Assembly (NCBI GenBank): GCA_007449985.2
Contig: VIIQ02000565.1
Span: forward strand, 310,001-374,000
From: Desmodesmus armatus
Lineage: Eukaryota; Chlorophyta; Chlorophyceae; Sphaeropleales; Scenedesmaceae
DNA: 64,000 nucleotides
Direction of reading: 5' to 3'
Position numbers and translations under genes: made by a program. Of the stretch, positions 41,971-55,498 are shown in pieces (the first letter of the stretch is position 1; each line of letters starts with the position of its first letter). The notes beneath the pieces were generated by a model, which made no database searches, was not told where the DNA came from, and saw only the letters and a list, made by a program, of their open reading frames with translations.

Positions 41971-43228
41971 AGAGGTCGGATATTGACCCCGGGCTCGCCA
42001 GGTTAGGGAAGTGATATTGTTTGGCGGTGACTGTAGTGCCAGGTTGTGCCAAGCAGTAGGAACAGGCAGAGGTAGGTTGCGATATGAGCCTGCAGGCTCT
42101 ATCAGCTGATAGCAGGCTGGGGTTGTAGTGAAGGTCATGGGGTGGGTAGTGGGGTTCTGAGTACTGTAGTGCGGCACCACTGTCTATCCTGACCTCGAGG
42201 TATGGCATGACTAACACAATATTGACTGTGTGTCACTGATACTTGATTTTGAGTGTTGAGATGCCGAAGTTTGGCGGACAGCCGGTGTGTGGTGCCGCAC
42301 CCCCAGCACTGTTGCTGCCGTGCTGCTGAAAAATGTGGCAAGTTTTGTTGTGGCGAGCTGCCCAGGAGCTGCAAGATGCTTCTATTGACAAGGAGGTTAT
42401 GGGACCAGGCCGAGGCAAAGCTGAGAAGTGCTTTGCCTTGCGTCCACATGTTGGCGTAAAGTGGACCAGCTGATTCCTGATTCCTGCAGGACCCCTGGTA
42501 GTGCCAGGCTGGCACCCCTGAGGCAAGGGTTTTTGGACGGTGAGCGTGCTGAGACAGCACGTGAGTGCTGGAGTGTAGGTGTACTGATGGTGCATGCTTC
42601 TCTATGGTGAGGCCTTGTAAGCATCAGGACAACCACCCCACAACCCACAGGCTTTGTGCATTGAGATGCAGCATGATACACCGTACGCTGCTGCGACTGT
42701 CAAAGCAGCAGTCTACATCGCACACACCTATAGCATCACTCCTTATCCGGCCCCGCAAGCCTGTTTGCTGTTGCAGAATGCCGCAAATGTCGTGGGCGGG
42801 ACTTGTGGTGCGGGTGCTTGATCCACGTAAATAACTCACGGAACGCACACAAGGAAGAAAGCGGATACCTTATCACAGACAAGGGCTTCGTTCCTGCTGG
42901 CATCACCATGACTATGGCCAATCACACTCACCCTGTTACGTGCTTATGACATTTGTTCTCAGGCCCTCTGGCGTGGAGATGCTTTTACCAAGCTCTTTTC
43001 TGTCTTTCATTGTAACAGTCTGATCAAGTCCAAAAGCTGCATCTTTCGTTGGCCTGCAACCCCTACAGCCTGGCCTCTTTCGAAACACACTCTTGGCTGT
43101 GTGCAGAGCTGGCTGCACCGTCGTCGAGATCCATGCAACTGCTCGAGCATAAGTGTGTTGGTGCTTCCTGAGTGCACGCAGCGCACTGAAGGCGGACTCA
43201 GACTGTCAAGATTGTGACCTATTGACAG
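41971..43228. other. Intergenic, nothing recognised
   Basis: Contains the 3' flank of the LCAT-like gene and the 5' flank of the next gene. No exon is supported. An ATG near 42261 opens only a short frame. Confidence 0.45.
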
Positions 43229-45813
43229 ATGTGGGGTCATATTTCCCCTTGCATAGCACCAGCCGCCACTGCTCTTGCCACAAGTCAGGAAGATAGCCAG
43301 GTGAACACTCGATCCTTGGCAGCAACAGCAGCTGCTGATGCTGATGCATCCTTGCAGCAGCAGCAGCAGCAGGACCCCTCACCCTGCCCTCTCCCCTGCC
43401 ATGTTTCCCGGCTTGTCTGCCATGGACTGCAGGGAGGCAGGACTAAACGTCGCGATCCAACACTGAAAACTTTCGCAGAAACGTCAACCACTGACTGCGC
43501 GGCAGACCTTGCAGCACACAGTCATCCTGGTGGAGCCTCTTGCCCCAACAGCCAGGGTGCTGCATGCGCAAATGGACTACTGCTGCAGGAGGATGTCAGC
43601 ACAGTCAGGATCGATGGCCTGCTGCAGTTGTGGCCAAGGCAGTTGGAGGCAGACTGTTGGAGATCACCACCTGCCATCAGGTGCGTTCAGTAGCCCGTGG
43701 ACTGTCATGCTGAATAGCGGCGTTTGGTCTGAACAGCGGGTTGGTACGTCACACTGTGGTTGTTTGCTTACTTGCTTGAGATGAGGCTGTGCTGCCAGAT
43801 ATGTCAGACACTCTGTGCAGCCGCCTCAGTTTAGCGGTGACAGCCCAGCCAACTGCAGTGCGCACAGTCATTGGGAGCAGAGCCCCATCCTCACACTAGC
43901 TAGCAGCGGGTTCCGTGAACGTTGCCTGTGCACCAGTTTGTCAGTCTGGTCAGGTTTGAGGAGTGGGTACAATCAACCCCTGTGCTGGCTGATGTCCCTA
44001 GCGGGCACCCTCATTGCAATGCCTCAATGTGGCCTACTGAGACATGTCAGACAGTGCGACACTTGCAGCAGCAGAGGCACGTGGCTATAGCCATGCACGT
44101 ACATATCAACCACAGCATGCACGTTTTTGCGCTGGCGCCAGCAGTAGCCAGCTGACAATGCCATAGTAAAGCCAAAAGCCACGGGAACTATTCATAACCC
44201 TCTCCTGATTAATTCATATGTTGCCTCCTGATTAATTCATAGGTTAGACCCTTGCCTTGATGACAACCGTGTGTTGCTGCGTCTGCCTGCAGGCTGTTAC
44301 ATGCGCTGGACTGCGTCTGCCTCACAAACTCAGTGTTTGTGGCCCTCCTGCTCTTCTGCGTGTTTAGCGGGCCTATGGCCTGGCACCAGCTGCTGCAGAC
44401 AGTGCTGTACGGGGTGCTGGCCGTGCTGCAGCTGCTGTTGATGTTCACCAACAGGGAGCTATACCAGCAGCACAGGTTCAAGGTGGGTGCCTGGGTGGGT
44501 GGGTGGCTAGGTGGCTGCCTGGCTGGCTGCAAATTGGGGGCAGGGAAGCTTGGAAGTGTGTTGAGCAGTGGAGTTGAAGGGGCACACTTTGTAATGTCGG
44601 CGTGTGTTCAGTGAGTGCAGGCCCTGTGTCATAGTCACCCACACCTGGCCATAACGGGCATACAATACAATACAATACAATACCCAATACAGCTGGGTGG
44701 TTCCTGCTGCATGGTCAGCAGCATGCCCTTCACCGGCTTCACCAAGTCCTGCTTGTCTACGATCTGTCCTGCTTATGTACTATGAGCTGCACCAATGTCG
44801 CCCACAACAAGGTGCATGTTTATCACGCAACATTGTCTGCTGCATACGCAGGCGATCCGCAAGGACACCAGCGCAAGGATCTCATCAAACCTGAGATCCC
44901 TAATCAAACGCAATGACATTGCCAATTGCTTTCACGCATCAGCTCAGCAGCCACCCGGCTCTGGCACAGAGGCAGGGGCCTGCTTGGCTAGCCCGCCGGC
45001 GAGTGCCGAAAATACGACTGTGTCCCCCACATACCTGTAATGCACTGTGCGGTATTTATTGACGGTTGCTTTGCTCGCCGCTGTGCCTCCCTACCTCCCC
45101 TGCTTTTGGCGCAGATCACGTTGGTGAACCGACTGCTGCGGCTCGCAACTGTCGTTGTTGCTTCAGCCGACATGACCATGCCGCAAGTGACCCGTTGGGC
45201 GACGTCGATCCCACAATCGCACCTGGCGGCTGACACACGCTTGAAACACTGGGGCACGCTTTTTCGACATGTCATCGGAGCCCCTGTGTTCTACCTGAAT
45301 CACTCCAACTTCGTCCTGCCGTTTGCGTACGTTCTGGTTGCGCAGCTGATTACTTTTGGCGCTGTCAGCAGCACCCTGGGTGTCTCGACCTGTTATTTGT
45401 ATTCAAAGCTGGGGCAGCTGCAGGTGGGGCAGCAGCTGTGTCAGTTCTTGAAGGTTGCAATGCATTTTCTAGGCATGCTGCCTGGTCGGCTACCACGGGA
45501 GGCTGCTCGTGCTGCTGCTGACGAATGTCAAGGCGTCCAGGGTTACCTTTTACCTGCGCTGTACGCTTGTGTCATCCTTTTGGTCGTTGGCCCATGCATG
45601 TTTGTGTATTATGCGGAGCTCAATCTCAAGCTAGGATACATCCGTCAGCTGCAGCTGTCGCTGCAGCATGCGCCGCCGTGCTCTGACTCGCGCTTGGGGC
45701 GCGCGGTGGCTATCTATGGAGCTACGGTTGGAGGCTGGATGGCGTGCGAGGTGGTGGTGTGGGTGGTGTCGCCTTTGCAGTGCAGCAGCGCTGGCGACTT
45801 AGTCAGGGGCTAG
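43229..45813 (+). CDS. Multipass membrane protein, unknown
   Basis: Three exons join in phase: 43229-43680, 44293-44482, 45115-45813; about 446 residues. The N-terminal exon is polar with a short Gln run. Exon 2 holds two adjacent hydrophobic segments (VFVALLLFCVFSG; LLQTVLYGVLAVLQLLLMF). Exon 3 adds about four more (LLRLATVVVASA; FVLPFAYVLVAQLITFGAV; LLPALYACVILLVVGPCMF; AIYGATVGGWMACEVVVWVV). Donors gtgcgt and gtgggt and acceptors ctgcag and ggcgcag are good. A further in-phase exon could exist near 44852 (AIRKDTSARISS), but no donor was found for it. A TGTAA lies about 87 nt past the stop. No family was recognised; a six-span transporter or channel-like protein is possible but not shown. 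Confidence 0.55.
44659..44692 (+). repeat. (ATACA)n short tandem repeat
   Basis: Units of ataca repeated in the intron between exons 2 and 3 of the multipass gene. Confidence 0.85.
44976..45050 (-). repeat. Dispersed repeat family A, degenerate copy
   Basis: Reverse complement shares tgcattaca, gggggacaca, ttcggcact and gccggcgggctagcc with the other copies, in the same order, but is more diverged. Confidence 0.45.
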
Positions 45814-45899
45814 ACTTGATCCTAGGATAGGGGTGGTAGGCGTATTCCACTGGTGAGGCTTTGCCTCGGGCCCCGGCAATCGAGTTTGCCTGATTGCGC

Positions 45900-45904
45900 T
45901 GTAA
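45900..45904 (+). terminator. TGTAA polyadenylation signal, multipass gene
   Basis: TGTAA 87 nt past the stop of the multipass membrane gene. Supported by position only. Confidence 0.4.
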
Positions 45905-48900
45905 GTGGCCAGCCGGTGGGAGGCCGCCCCCCCTGGCAATAACCTCGGATAAACTTGATGGTGGCTTTCTCAATTCACTCTGTTCACCAGCTGTAGTTGA
46001 CGCACTGTGCCTCACCTGCTGTGAACTGGTGCTGCTGACCGAGCAGTTGTCTTTGGGGGACTTTACTGGGCTTTGAAGGACGGGTTAGGGTTTAGGCCAC
46101 AAACCCTCAACACTAGACCAAGCAGTTGTTCAACTGGATGGAGGAGCAACCTGCGTGTGGTGGAAGCCTGGAGCGTGATCGGGTTGTGCAACATGTGTGT
46201 GTTTGCTGGGTTTTATGTTTGAAGGGCGGAATCTGGCCAGCATGCTGGTTGTGGGGCCAATGCATGAGATTTGGGGTGTTGGGTGTGGCTTGTCGAGGTG
46301 AATGCTTCAGACCTTTTTCATTGGGGTTGAGTCATGGGGATGAGTGGAGACAGCCTGGTTGGGCCTTGAGGCGCGAGGCTTGAGCTGCAGCCGCCTAGTG
46401 AACAACGCAGTTGGGTTCCATTGTGCTAGCCTTGGCATGCATTGCTTGCTGCTGCACACGTTCTTTCAGCTTTGTCAGCCTGTTGTTGAAGCCTGTTGTT
46501 GAAGGAATGTTCGTTGGGAGGCATGGCTGCATTGGGGTGCCACTCATGTGCGACCCTCTTCTGTTTTTTTGGCTCAGGATCCAATGTGTTTCCAACCCTG
46601 CTCCTGAATCTTTTTTGCCCACCGAGCGCCTCAAGCTGGGGCAAGGATCCTGGCAGGATCCAGCACATGCACAGTCCTTCAGCTCTTTGATGGTTAATGA
46701 GCAGTACTGGTGGCCGATCACTCAAGCATGGGTGCAAGACAAAGGCAGCGGCCTGAATCCAGGTGTTTGAAACTGCATTTACACACTGCATAGAGCAATG
46801 TCCACACTCTCTGGGTTGCGTGTGTGCGTGCAAGAGGAGGGGGGGAGCCAGCCGCTCACCGGCTGCCAACTCGACTTGCGCCGGCAGCTGGCTTTTGGCC
46901 CAGTCACCTTCAGCCGTTGGTGGGAGTCAGTGTTTCCTGGACATGCAGGCATTCAGCAGTGTCTCACACACTGCTGCCTTCTACCGGCCAGTTGCATCAG
47001 AACGGGGTGCGCTGGCAACTTGCGGCGAACCTCGTTGGTCAGTTGTGAGCTTTATCTTTGGGGTCAGGTTTTTTACAAGGGGATGTTTTCAATGCTGCGC
47101 AGGACTGACTCGCACACTGAATGAACTGGGTTGACATTAAGGTCACGTGTCTTGGGGAGACTTGTGGATCGAGACTGCTGTCAGGTGTGCACACAAGTGC
47201 AGCTTGGGAGTGATGCAGGGATATCTGTTACCGAAGCCCTCGTCGAATGTCGCCCCAGAGTCCATGCCCAGCAAAGGCCTTTCTATCACTGCGTTCCATG
47301 AGGTTGGGTGTCTTCGGAGCCGCGGGAAATCGGTCGTTCAGCCTTGATTGAGGTTCCCCCATGGGCCAGTGCCCTGTGGGTATCCCCGCAATACTTTCCA
47401 CTGCTAATGGAGGCTCTAACACATGTGAACACAGATGGGCTACCATGCCATCTACAGCCTGGCAGGCATTACAGTACCCCTGTTGCTCTGGTGGCTACTG
47501 TGATGGCTTGCAGAAGAGTGGTGGGATGCATACAAGTGGTGGGGCTGTGGAGCCATGGCACTTGAGAGCTTGTGTATGGCCTGATGCAGGATTCAACTTG
47601 ATCTTCTAGTAGAGTGCGAATCAGCCATGACATCAATGGCTGCAGGGCATTCAGGGTGCGGCAGTGTTGTGTGCTATCATTTTCGGCACTAGGTATGGCC
47701 AAGTATGCACAGCAACTAGGGTGCGTTGGCTGAAGCACCCAGCAGTTTCTGGAGTTGCAAGCTGGCGTGGCTTCATAGTTTCTTGCGGCTGGCTGCCACA
47801 GCACTTGAGTTGCAGTTGCTGCTGGGGACAAGCAGCTGTTGTCATTGTCTTGCCATGCATGTCGTGGGTGTGCCGCACATCAGCGACTGGCTTTTGATTT
47901 AGCCCACACACTGAGCCAATGACAGCCTTTGTAACTGCTGAATAATGATCGAACGCTTGGCTGTGGACAGCAAGTGTTGGCAAGGATGCATCAAATTAAT
48001 CATGTGAGCTGCATCACTCAACCATGCAACAGTGGTATGTGAGCAGTAAGGCTGATCTGGAAGCCTGAAAGCATCTCAGGTCGTCTCATGTCTAAAGGCC
48101 TTGCAACCTGGCCTGCCAGCACCTGTCCAAACATCTTGTGCTATAAGATCATTACAGTCAGACAGCAAACAGCCAGCACTTCAACTGCGTGTACATGCAG
48201 AACCCAGCCCCAACTCAGCATGACTCTGTGATGAACAACAATGATGGATGCCAGCGGGTACAAGCACAACATGTATGCAACTGCTGGCTGCACATCCAAT
48301 CCATCATGACGGATGGCGACCTATCGTATGGTATGGTGCACATTTAGTGATGACTTGATAACACACACCCCACCCTTCATCACCACCAGCCTGCTTGAGG
48401 CAGATAACACCCCACATCTGGGTTCAAAGGAACCCACTGCAAAACCTTGCACATGCTGTGCCAAACACGCCTGTATGTTGGTTGATACTGTACAAGCAAA
48501 GGCCAAACACAGGTTGACCTTTGCGATCACCCCCGGAGCCCTTCCACCCAACCTTGGGCACACCCTGGTGTGCAGACGTCTGCACAGGACGTCTGCAAAG
48601 ACAGCATCATCTTCATTGGGACCAGACAACAATGACGCTGATCCTGAGGGACCACTGCCAAGACCAAACATCCCTGCACAGTGGCTGTACAAGGGTGAAG
48701 CCGTCAACAGCACTCAGTGACAAACCTGAGCTCAAACCCCAGCAATCTGCCCCACATGCCAGCCTCACCGCTACAAAGCACACCGCCTGCCAATGCACTC
48801 GCAACACATCTCCTGCACTCCCATCAAACCCAAGATACAGATACACTGGCCCAACATAAGCCCAAGAGCAGCCGGAAATCAAACCTGTGTACACACAACC

Positions 48901-49502
48901 AAAACGCCCACTCAACATCACCTACCACCCCTTGCTGCCAAACAACCTCGGGACAACCAGCATCACCAACAGCCACTCCAAGCCACAAGCAACACACCAA
49001 CTTCCCTCAGGCCACATGCACAACCAAGGCATGCAGCTGTGCATGCACGCAGACACCATCCATGCTCTCCACATGTACGGATGACAAGTATACAGGTCTG
49101 CTTCGAACCCAGCGTAGACCCTGTGTCAGATTTGCAGGGCACAGCACCAGAAGGGTCGACACGGCAGTGCAACATAAGGACCACGTAGTACCACAGCGCA
49201 TATGCTGCAGCACCTTGCCGTCACTGCAAGCGATTGTAGATCAACGTCATGCGTACTACACACAAACTGGTCCTGCATAGGGCATGGACAAAAATGCAGT
49301 GCTGATGCACATATGTGTGCGCAAAGGGCCCTGCATGCAGCGGCTGGCAGCCGAGTATTGCCAGAGGAGGTTTCCCTCACTTGCGGCCACTTTGGCGCTG
49401 AACCTGGCAAGGCAGCGGTCATCAGTCAGCCTCAGCGATCACACAACACAAGCCGCATCACTCAACAGGTAAAGCACACGGTGCACAAGCATCAACAACT
49501 AT

Positions 49503-49802
49503 CGTACTGCTGCACAAAGGATGCGCAAGCAAACGTACTGCTGCACAAAGGATGCGCAAGCCAAGCGATGACACGCGTCAGGTGCTGTCATGTCGACACG
49601 ACGCACATTAAAGAGATACAGAGGTATTGTGCACTCCACTGCAAGTGCCAGAGGCACCCTGTGCACTCCAATATTGCAAATCTGTACCTCCAGGACATGT
49701 GTCATGTCATGACGCACGTCCAAGAGATGCAGAAGTCTTGTACACTCCCACTGTAACTGCCAAGGACACCCCAATACTGCAATTCTGTACCTCCAGGACA
49801 CG
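49503..49802. repeat. Tandem repeats in intergenic DNA
   Basis: A 27-bp unit (cgtactgctgcacaaaggat, gcgcaag) is repeated twice at 49503-49560. A longer, diverged unit of about 105 bp containing ctgtacctccaggaca repeats at about 49680 and 49785. Confidence 0.75.
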
Positions 49803-50014
49803 CACAAGGTTCTAAACGAACAGGTCATGCAGGCAAAAGCAGTACTACGAAAATACGCACACACAAATCCTGATGCAGCAGGCACAACGGAATGCGTAAG
49901 GGCACGATGCCTCAACAACAAACAGCAGGGGCGCTGTCTCTCGGCACAGCAGCCTGCAGGCGTGTCAAAACAAACCGCTCGCCAGATCAGTACCCCTCAC
50001 ACCCTCTCACTCTC

Positions 50015-53000
50015 TTAGATAGCTCTCACAGTGCTGCACTCCCTCCAATCACGCGCCGCCGCCTCCTCCCACCCCTTCAGCAGCAGCTTGGGACTGAAGC
50101 TCCCATGCAAGCCCGCAGCCAGGTGGTGAGGCAGCTTGATGGTGGCCAAAGGCCCCTCTGAGATGCGTTTGGCGTCCAGAATCACCAGCTCCCCTTTGTC
50201 TGTAGCTGCGTTGTGCACTGTCGCAAGCACCCAGCCGTCGTCCTCGTCTGTTGGGTTGGGCCTGGGGATGAATAGGGGCTCGTTGACGTAGCGGCGGGTG
50301 CCGGCGTTCCAGAGCTGCGTGTGCACAGCTGGCTGCAGGACGGCCTGACGATCCTGCAGGCAGCCGACAGAGCACCACAACAGCCATGCAGTCAGCACAT
50401 CGCTAATGCGCTAGTGATCCAACTAATGGGCTAGTAATCCAGCGACGCGCAGCAGCAGAGAGTTTTGTGGGCAAGCACAAACCAGAGGCAGATACCAGCA
50501 CATACCGATGACGAGGAAACATACTGCTCATGACCATGACGATAGACGACACATGATTTGCTGGCAACTCGCAACAATGAGGGAAGGTTGCCTTCCCCGC
50601 CTGGCAGGCGGAGCGGCCTTGGAGTCTATGTACCAAAATTGTGGCGTTTGAAGTGCCGCTTTTACCAAAAATGTGTCGTTTGAAGTGCCCCTTATACCAA
50701 ACACCTACAGTTCCCTCACCTGTCCTGCGCTGTCAACAGTGGCCTTGAGCACTGCTTGTGTGGGTCCCCAGTGCACATTATCGTTCACTGTGTCAGCAGC
50801 AGCGTAGATGTGACTATGCTGACGACCATGCCAGTCCCAGTTCACAGACGGGAACTCCATCGTCCGGGTCACCAGCTTCTTGGTGCTGATGCAGCGGCCT
50901 GTGCTGGGGTTGCTGTAGCTGGTGTTGCGGATGTTGCTGGGGCTGGGGTTGGGGCGCTCCAGTTCAAACACCAGCCGCTGCAGCTCTGGGCGGAAACCAC
51001 CTGTATGGTCACAGCAACGGACAAACACACTGTCAACTCGTCCTCTTCAGCCCCAACGTGCGCACCAGGGGTTGTAGCAGGCAGTGCAGATGGGTCTGCA
51101 CTGCACACCTACGGTCAACACCACGGGTGGCAGCTGCGGCCAGGCCCATCACAGCGTAATGTTGCAGCACGCACAGCCAGCTGCCACAGTGCTGCACCAC
51201 TAAAACCCCTCAAATTGTGCAATGGCACCGTGCCAAGTCTCAACACCGTTGTATCGACACATGTGACAGCACTGAGCCACTCACCAACATAGTAGTCCTT
51301 TGTCAGGTTGTGCTGCGTGCTCTCAAAGCTGATCGCATCCCAACCCACCGTGTCCAGCACAAGCAGGTGGCGCCCTGCATCGCTTGCAGGTGCTTGGAAG
51401 GCATTGACATGGTGGAAGATGAACATGTCTGGGGTCTCCAAAACGTAGGGCTGGGTGCCGGCTGCAGGCGGGCGGCGAGCCGGAACAACAGGCGCAGAAG
51501 GTCAGCAATCTGACCGTTGCATGGTGCTGCAGGACAATCTGGCTGACCGTTGGAGCAAAGTCACACGCATGCGTGCTTCAAACTCACCCTGTTCTGTATC
51601 AAGTACCAAGACCCTGATACACGACCCTCAACATGCCAACTGGTATGGCAGGACACCTTGGCTAGCTGGCCTTGTAGGCCTTGGGGCCTTGCAAGAACCT
51701 CACCTGCCTTGCCACCAGGCCTAGGCACCAAGTGCACGGTGGTGGGCTTCTCAGTCGGCTTGTACTCCATGCACTCTGCAATGCTGCAGCGGCTGGTCAT
51801 GTACTGCGTGACAAACTTGCCAAGGTCAAAGTCGATCGGGCCCACAGAGATGACGTAATAGTCCTCCGTGACAACGATGTCGTGGATGAGCGCAATGACC
51901 ACACCAGGCAGCATGTAGCGCTCTGGCGCGCAGCGCAAGCTGCCGTCCTCTGCAATGCAGCCAACAGGATCGCGTCAGTGAAGCCACAACATGCTGTTAC
52001 TGTGGTGGAGCCTGCAGCTGTGAACGCCATGCTTGCGAAAGCCCACCGGGCAGCAGATAACACATGCACATCAATCAGGCCAGAACACATGTGCTGAACA
52101 ACTCATATATGGCTGTACATGGAGCATTGTAGCAAGAACCATAGGCGTTCTGCATGAGCCCAGGTTCTGCATTCAGTTGACCCCATGCAGCTGAGCCTCT
52201 GCATGATGACACCAGCTTCAACCCCACAGGAACACACTGGCTCTTTCGCAATGCTGCTAGCATCCTAGAGCACACAAGCTGCCCGCGTTATGTGTTCCAC
52301 AACTGTCCCTCATCACCTGCAAACTCGTAAAAAATCATCTCAGCTCCAGTGGGCATCTTGGTGTTGAAGCTGAAGCCCACCATTGTCCTGCCGTCAGGGT
52401 AACGCTGCATGGACTCAATGTCCCCGTTGACAGCAGCGTTGCCGTTGCCGTTGCTGTGCACGAGCTGCTGGCGGCCAGGCACGACCCTGTAGTGTGCTGC
52501 TAGCACAGGTGTCTGCAGCTGGCCATTCATGTCACACTCGCCAAAGGTGTTGAGGGAGGTTGCGTCCAGCTCGTAAGGCATGTTGCTCTGTGAGGCGGCA
52601 GCAGACGGAATACTTGGTGTGGAATGGCAATGCATGCGACGTGCTGGACCCGTTTGCCTTAACAGATACCTGTACGGACTGCTGCAGGACTATCGCTTCT
52701 GACAGAATGGCCACAGCGTGTGGCTGCCACATGCCAGACACAGCCGAGCACTGCTGCATTGAATGCAGCACCATTGCTAAGGCCGTGTCAGCTGTGGACC
52801 TCATGCCCCCTCGACTCCCCAAAGTCAGTGCTCACTGAGCCCCCTCGACTCCCCAAGCCGGTGCTCACTGCTCAGCTTGAGACCCTATGCCAACTCGCCT
52901 CCCAAAACCCATGGTCATCAGCCACTCACCTCATAGAGGGCCAGCAGCTTGTCGCCCCAGTGCAGCACACCCGTGTTGGCCACATTCTTCATCTGCATGT

Positions 53001-55044
53001 CGAAGGGGTTGAACAGCAGGCTGCCGTCCGCAGCACCCTTTGTGAAGGCAGTACGGTGGACGGGCCGACCAGCAGCCTGCAGGAGTGCGGGTGAAAGCGC
53101 ATGGCGCAAGATGCAGGGACATTGCATCAGGTTGGCGTTGGCGTCTCTGCAGCGAGTTATTCCAAGACCAAAGGTTGGCTGCACAGTTCATGCTCAGCTG
53201 GCTGGTAGTGACAGCAAGGAAACAGCCGTTAGGACAGACGACCATGTTGTCTAATTCTAACGATAACTGGACGCACATCCACTACTGATGCGGGGCTGCG
53301 TGGTGATGCAACTCCGTAGTTTGTCAGCCGCCACAAAACTCAGCACAAGTGCTGCCAGCTGCTGCCAGCAGTGACACTGGTGATGGGCCAGGCTGCAGGC
53401 CATGCATGACAAACAGCAACATCTTGGTTGATGCAAAATTCATAATCCTGCACCCACCTGCTCGTCCAGGAAGCCCCTTGTGCGCACAAACTTGTTGGTG
53501 AAGCGGACCTTGCCGCTGCCATCAAAGGAGAAGGCCAGCACCTGGCCGTCACCGTCAAAGGTGTGTCGGCCAGCGGTCTGCAGCAGGCAGGAAGCAGCAG
53601 CAGGGAAAGGGGTCAGTACCAAAAAGTGTGGGAGCATGCATCCTAGGTAAGGTCACAGGTTGACTGGTATGCTGCTGGTCCAGCACGTGGGTAAACAATC
53701 CCCTGGTGCAGCCTTGGCAGGGCCAGCACATGCCAGTGTGATCCCAGCACGTGCTGTGATTAACTAGACTGTGACTAGCACGTGCTTGCCAACTTGCGCG
53801 GCACGATGTCTTGAGCGCGGCATGATGTCTTAAGGTGACTCATATGCAGTTGCAGGGGGTGCCCAAACTGGCTCCCCTGTTGCCTACACAGCAGGGATCC
53901 ATCACAGCACGTTTGGTATGCAAACTTTACACATGTATGTGTGTGTTAACACCTGCTCTTCGGTGTGGACTCGGTATCGCCTGTGTGCACTACACACGGG
54001 TCCCCAGCCATCAGCTACTGTTCAGCTGTCAACTAGGTGTAGAGGACGCGTGAGCTCCTCTGCAAGCCTGTAGTATGCCTTCATAATGTTCTCATACATG
54101 ATGTTTTTAAACTTCATGTATGACTTGTAAATAACAGTGCTCCATGTTACTTAAGGTCCAGGTCCTGGGCCTCCACATTCTGGGCCTCCTTGGGTGGGGT
54201 GACTCAGCCACGGGGTGGGAGGCTGATGAAGGTCCTTCCTATGCATAATCTGGCACCCCCTCATAATTACATATGAGTCACCTTAAGCTGCAGGAACCAT
54301 TAAGCGCACTGCGCCTCCTCCCACCAGAGCTGACGCGAGGATGAGCATCAGCTATTGGCTGCTTTTGCCATGCCCCAGCCTGCAGGAAGCTTGCTCACCT
54401 GCATGCCTGGTCCGTTGCGGAAGTAGGTGCCCACCAGCTCCTCAGGAATCGTGCCCTCAACCTGCAGCACGTGATAATAGACAGCGCAGGTGTCAGGACA
54501 GCTGTCCAGGCACGTGTGGTCATTTGGAGCCCTGTGTGCTGGCCCGGGTACCTCCAGACCGAGGTGTGGCACATGCAGCCTCGTGTGCGGTCTATTAAAG
54601 GACAGCAGGGGAGGTCATTTGCGTGAGTTTTTGGTACATGAATGCTTTTGTATGGACGAGCTGAGAGAGCACAGCTGCCCTACAGGTTTTTGAGCCTCCT
54701 GTGTGCTGGCCACCTTGAGGCACAGGTGCTGCCGATGCACAGGCTGTCATGGACACCCCCCTCACCCAGTCATCCTCAACGATGTAGTCATATTCGCACA
54801 TCTGCGACTTGTGGAAGGCCTTGATATCGTCGATCGTTGCTTGTGTGACCCTGTAGGGCTGCTGCTTTGTCTGGGTGGGAGTGGGTTGCAAAGCCAGCCG
54901 GGTGCTTGTGGTGGTGCTGTCCACTTCCTCTGTAGTTTTGGTAACTGTGGCCTTGCATGACACCTTGTGCACCAGCCTGTGCTGCCTTCCAGGCCGGGAG
55001 CAGGACCTGACGTCGAGAGATCGATGCTGGTGTAGCGTCCTCAT
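50015..55044 (-). CDS. CCD: Carotenoid cleavage dioxygenase, plastid-targeted
   Basis: Non-haem iron enzyme that cleaves a carotenoid or apocarotenoid double bond with O2. Nine exons, all in phase: 55044-54766, 54461-54399, 53577-53458, 53076-52930, 52587-52317, 51949-51704, 51461-51285, 51000-50720, 50353-50015; about 640 residues. Family landmarks: GTYFRNGPG, then the four iron-binding His positions, about His119 in RHTFDGDG, His316 in IHD, His392 or His393 in FHHVNAF and His611 in LHGSF; also LFIPRPNPTDEDDGW and the C-terminal ILDAK...ATIKLPHH. The first about 60 residues are Ser/Thr/Arg-rich, as in a chloroplast transit peptide. ATG 55044 was chosen because it opens that peptide; the frame is open further up but without another ATG. 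The subfamily (CCD1, CCD4, CCD7, CCD8 or NCED-like) cannot be fixed by eye. It sits in the same direction downstream of folB, with a 454-bp gap. Confidence 0.93.
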
Positions 55045-55498
55045 GTTGCCTTGTCTCAACACACCGATGTCGGACGTCAACGTCAAGCTCAACAGTCTTG
55101 GGGTGCAATATCGCACACGTATGGCGCTATTTTGGCTGTGTCAGCTGCTCCTACCAAGATGAGTCATTGTTAGGCGATTTGTAATTTGGAATGGGTGCAT
55201 TGCAGCAATGCACTGCATTGTGCCTTCCAGACCCACTACCAGCCTGCATTACACCTTTGTCGTGGCTACCAACAGTTCACTTTACATATTGAACAGCGAG
55301 GCCAATCAGGAAAGGTCGGCAGCGCCTCAAGCTGTCGTGACGCTTGCAATGCACCAGCACTGCGGTCAGCCTCTGGCAGCATGTGATCTCTCAACTTCTG
55401 TGACCCTGAACTGGATCTACATCCTGGCGAACGGAACATACTGAGCCCGACAGTCACCCCCCCCCCTGCTGGGGCTGGACTCTCCCCGGCCCTCTGGG
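55045..55498. other. Spacer between folB and CCD
   Basis: Contains the 3' flank of folB (a minus-strand TGTAA at 55286-55282) and the CCD promoter region. No exon seen. Confidence 0.45.
55282..55286 (-). terminator. TGTAA polyadenylation signal, folB
   Basis: TGTAA on the minus strand about 213 nt past the folB stop; supported by position only. Confidence 0.35.

Larger units (their letters stand above)
45814..50014. other. Gene-poor stretch, no supported gene
   Basis: Four kilobases without a convincing exon on either strand. An open frame of 135 codons at 48313-48720 has no recognisable domain and an equally long overlapping antisense frame. The right part (48700-49100) is strongly C/A-rich on the plus strand, and 49503-49802 has tandem repeats. 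Confidence 0.45.

Noticed and set aside
44852..44960. Possible extra exon (AIRKDTSARISS) in the multipass membrane gene
   Set aside because: It has an acceptor and fits phase 0 but no donor could be found, and exons 2 and 3 join directly in phase.
48313..49280. Two consecutive plus-strand open frames of 135 and 187 codons
   Set aside because: No domain, C/A-biased composition, long antisense frames over the same DNA and no splice support.
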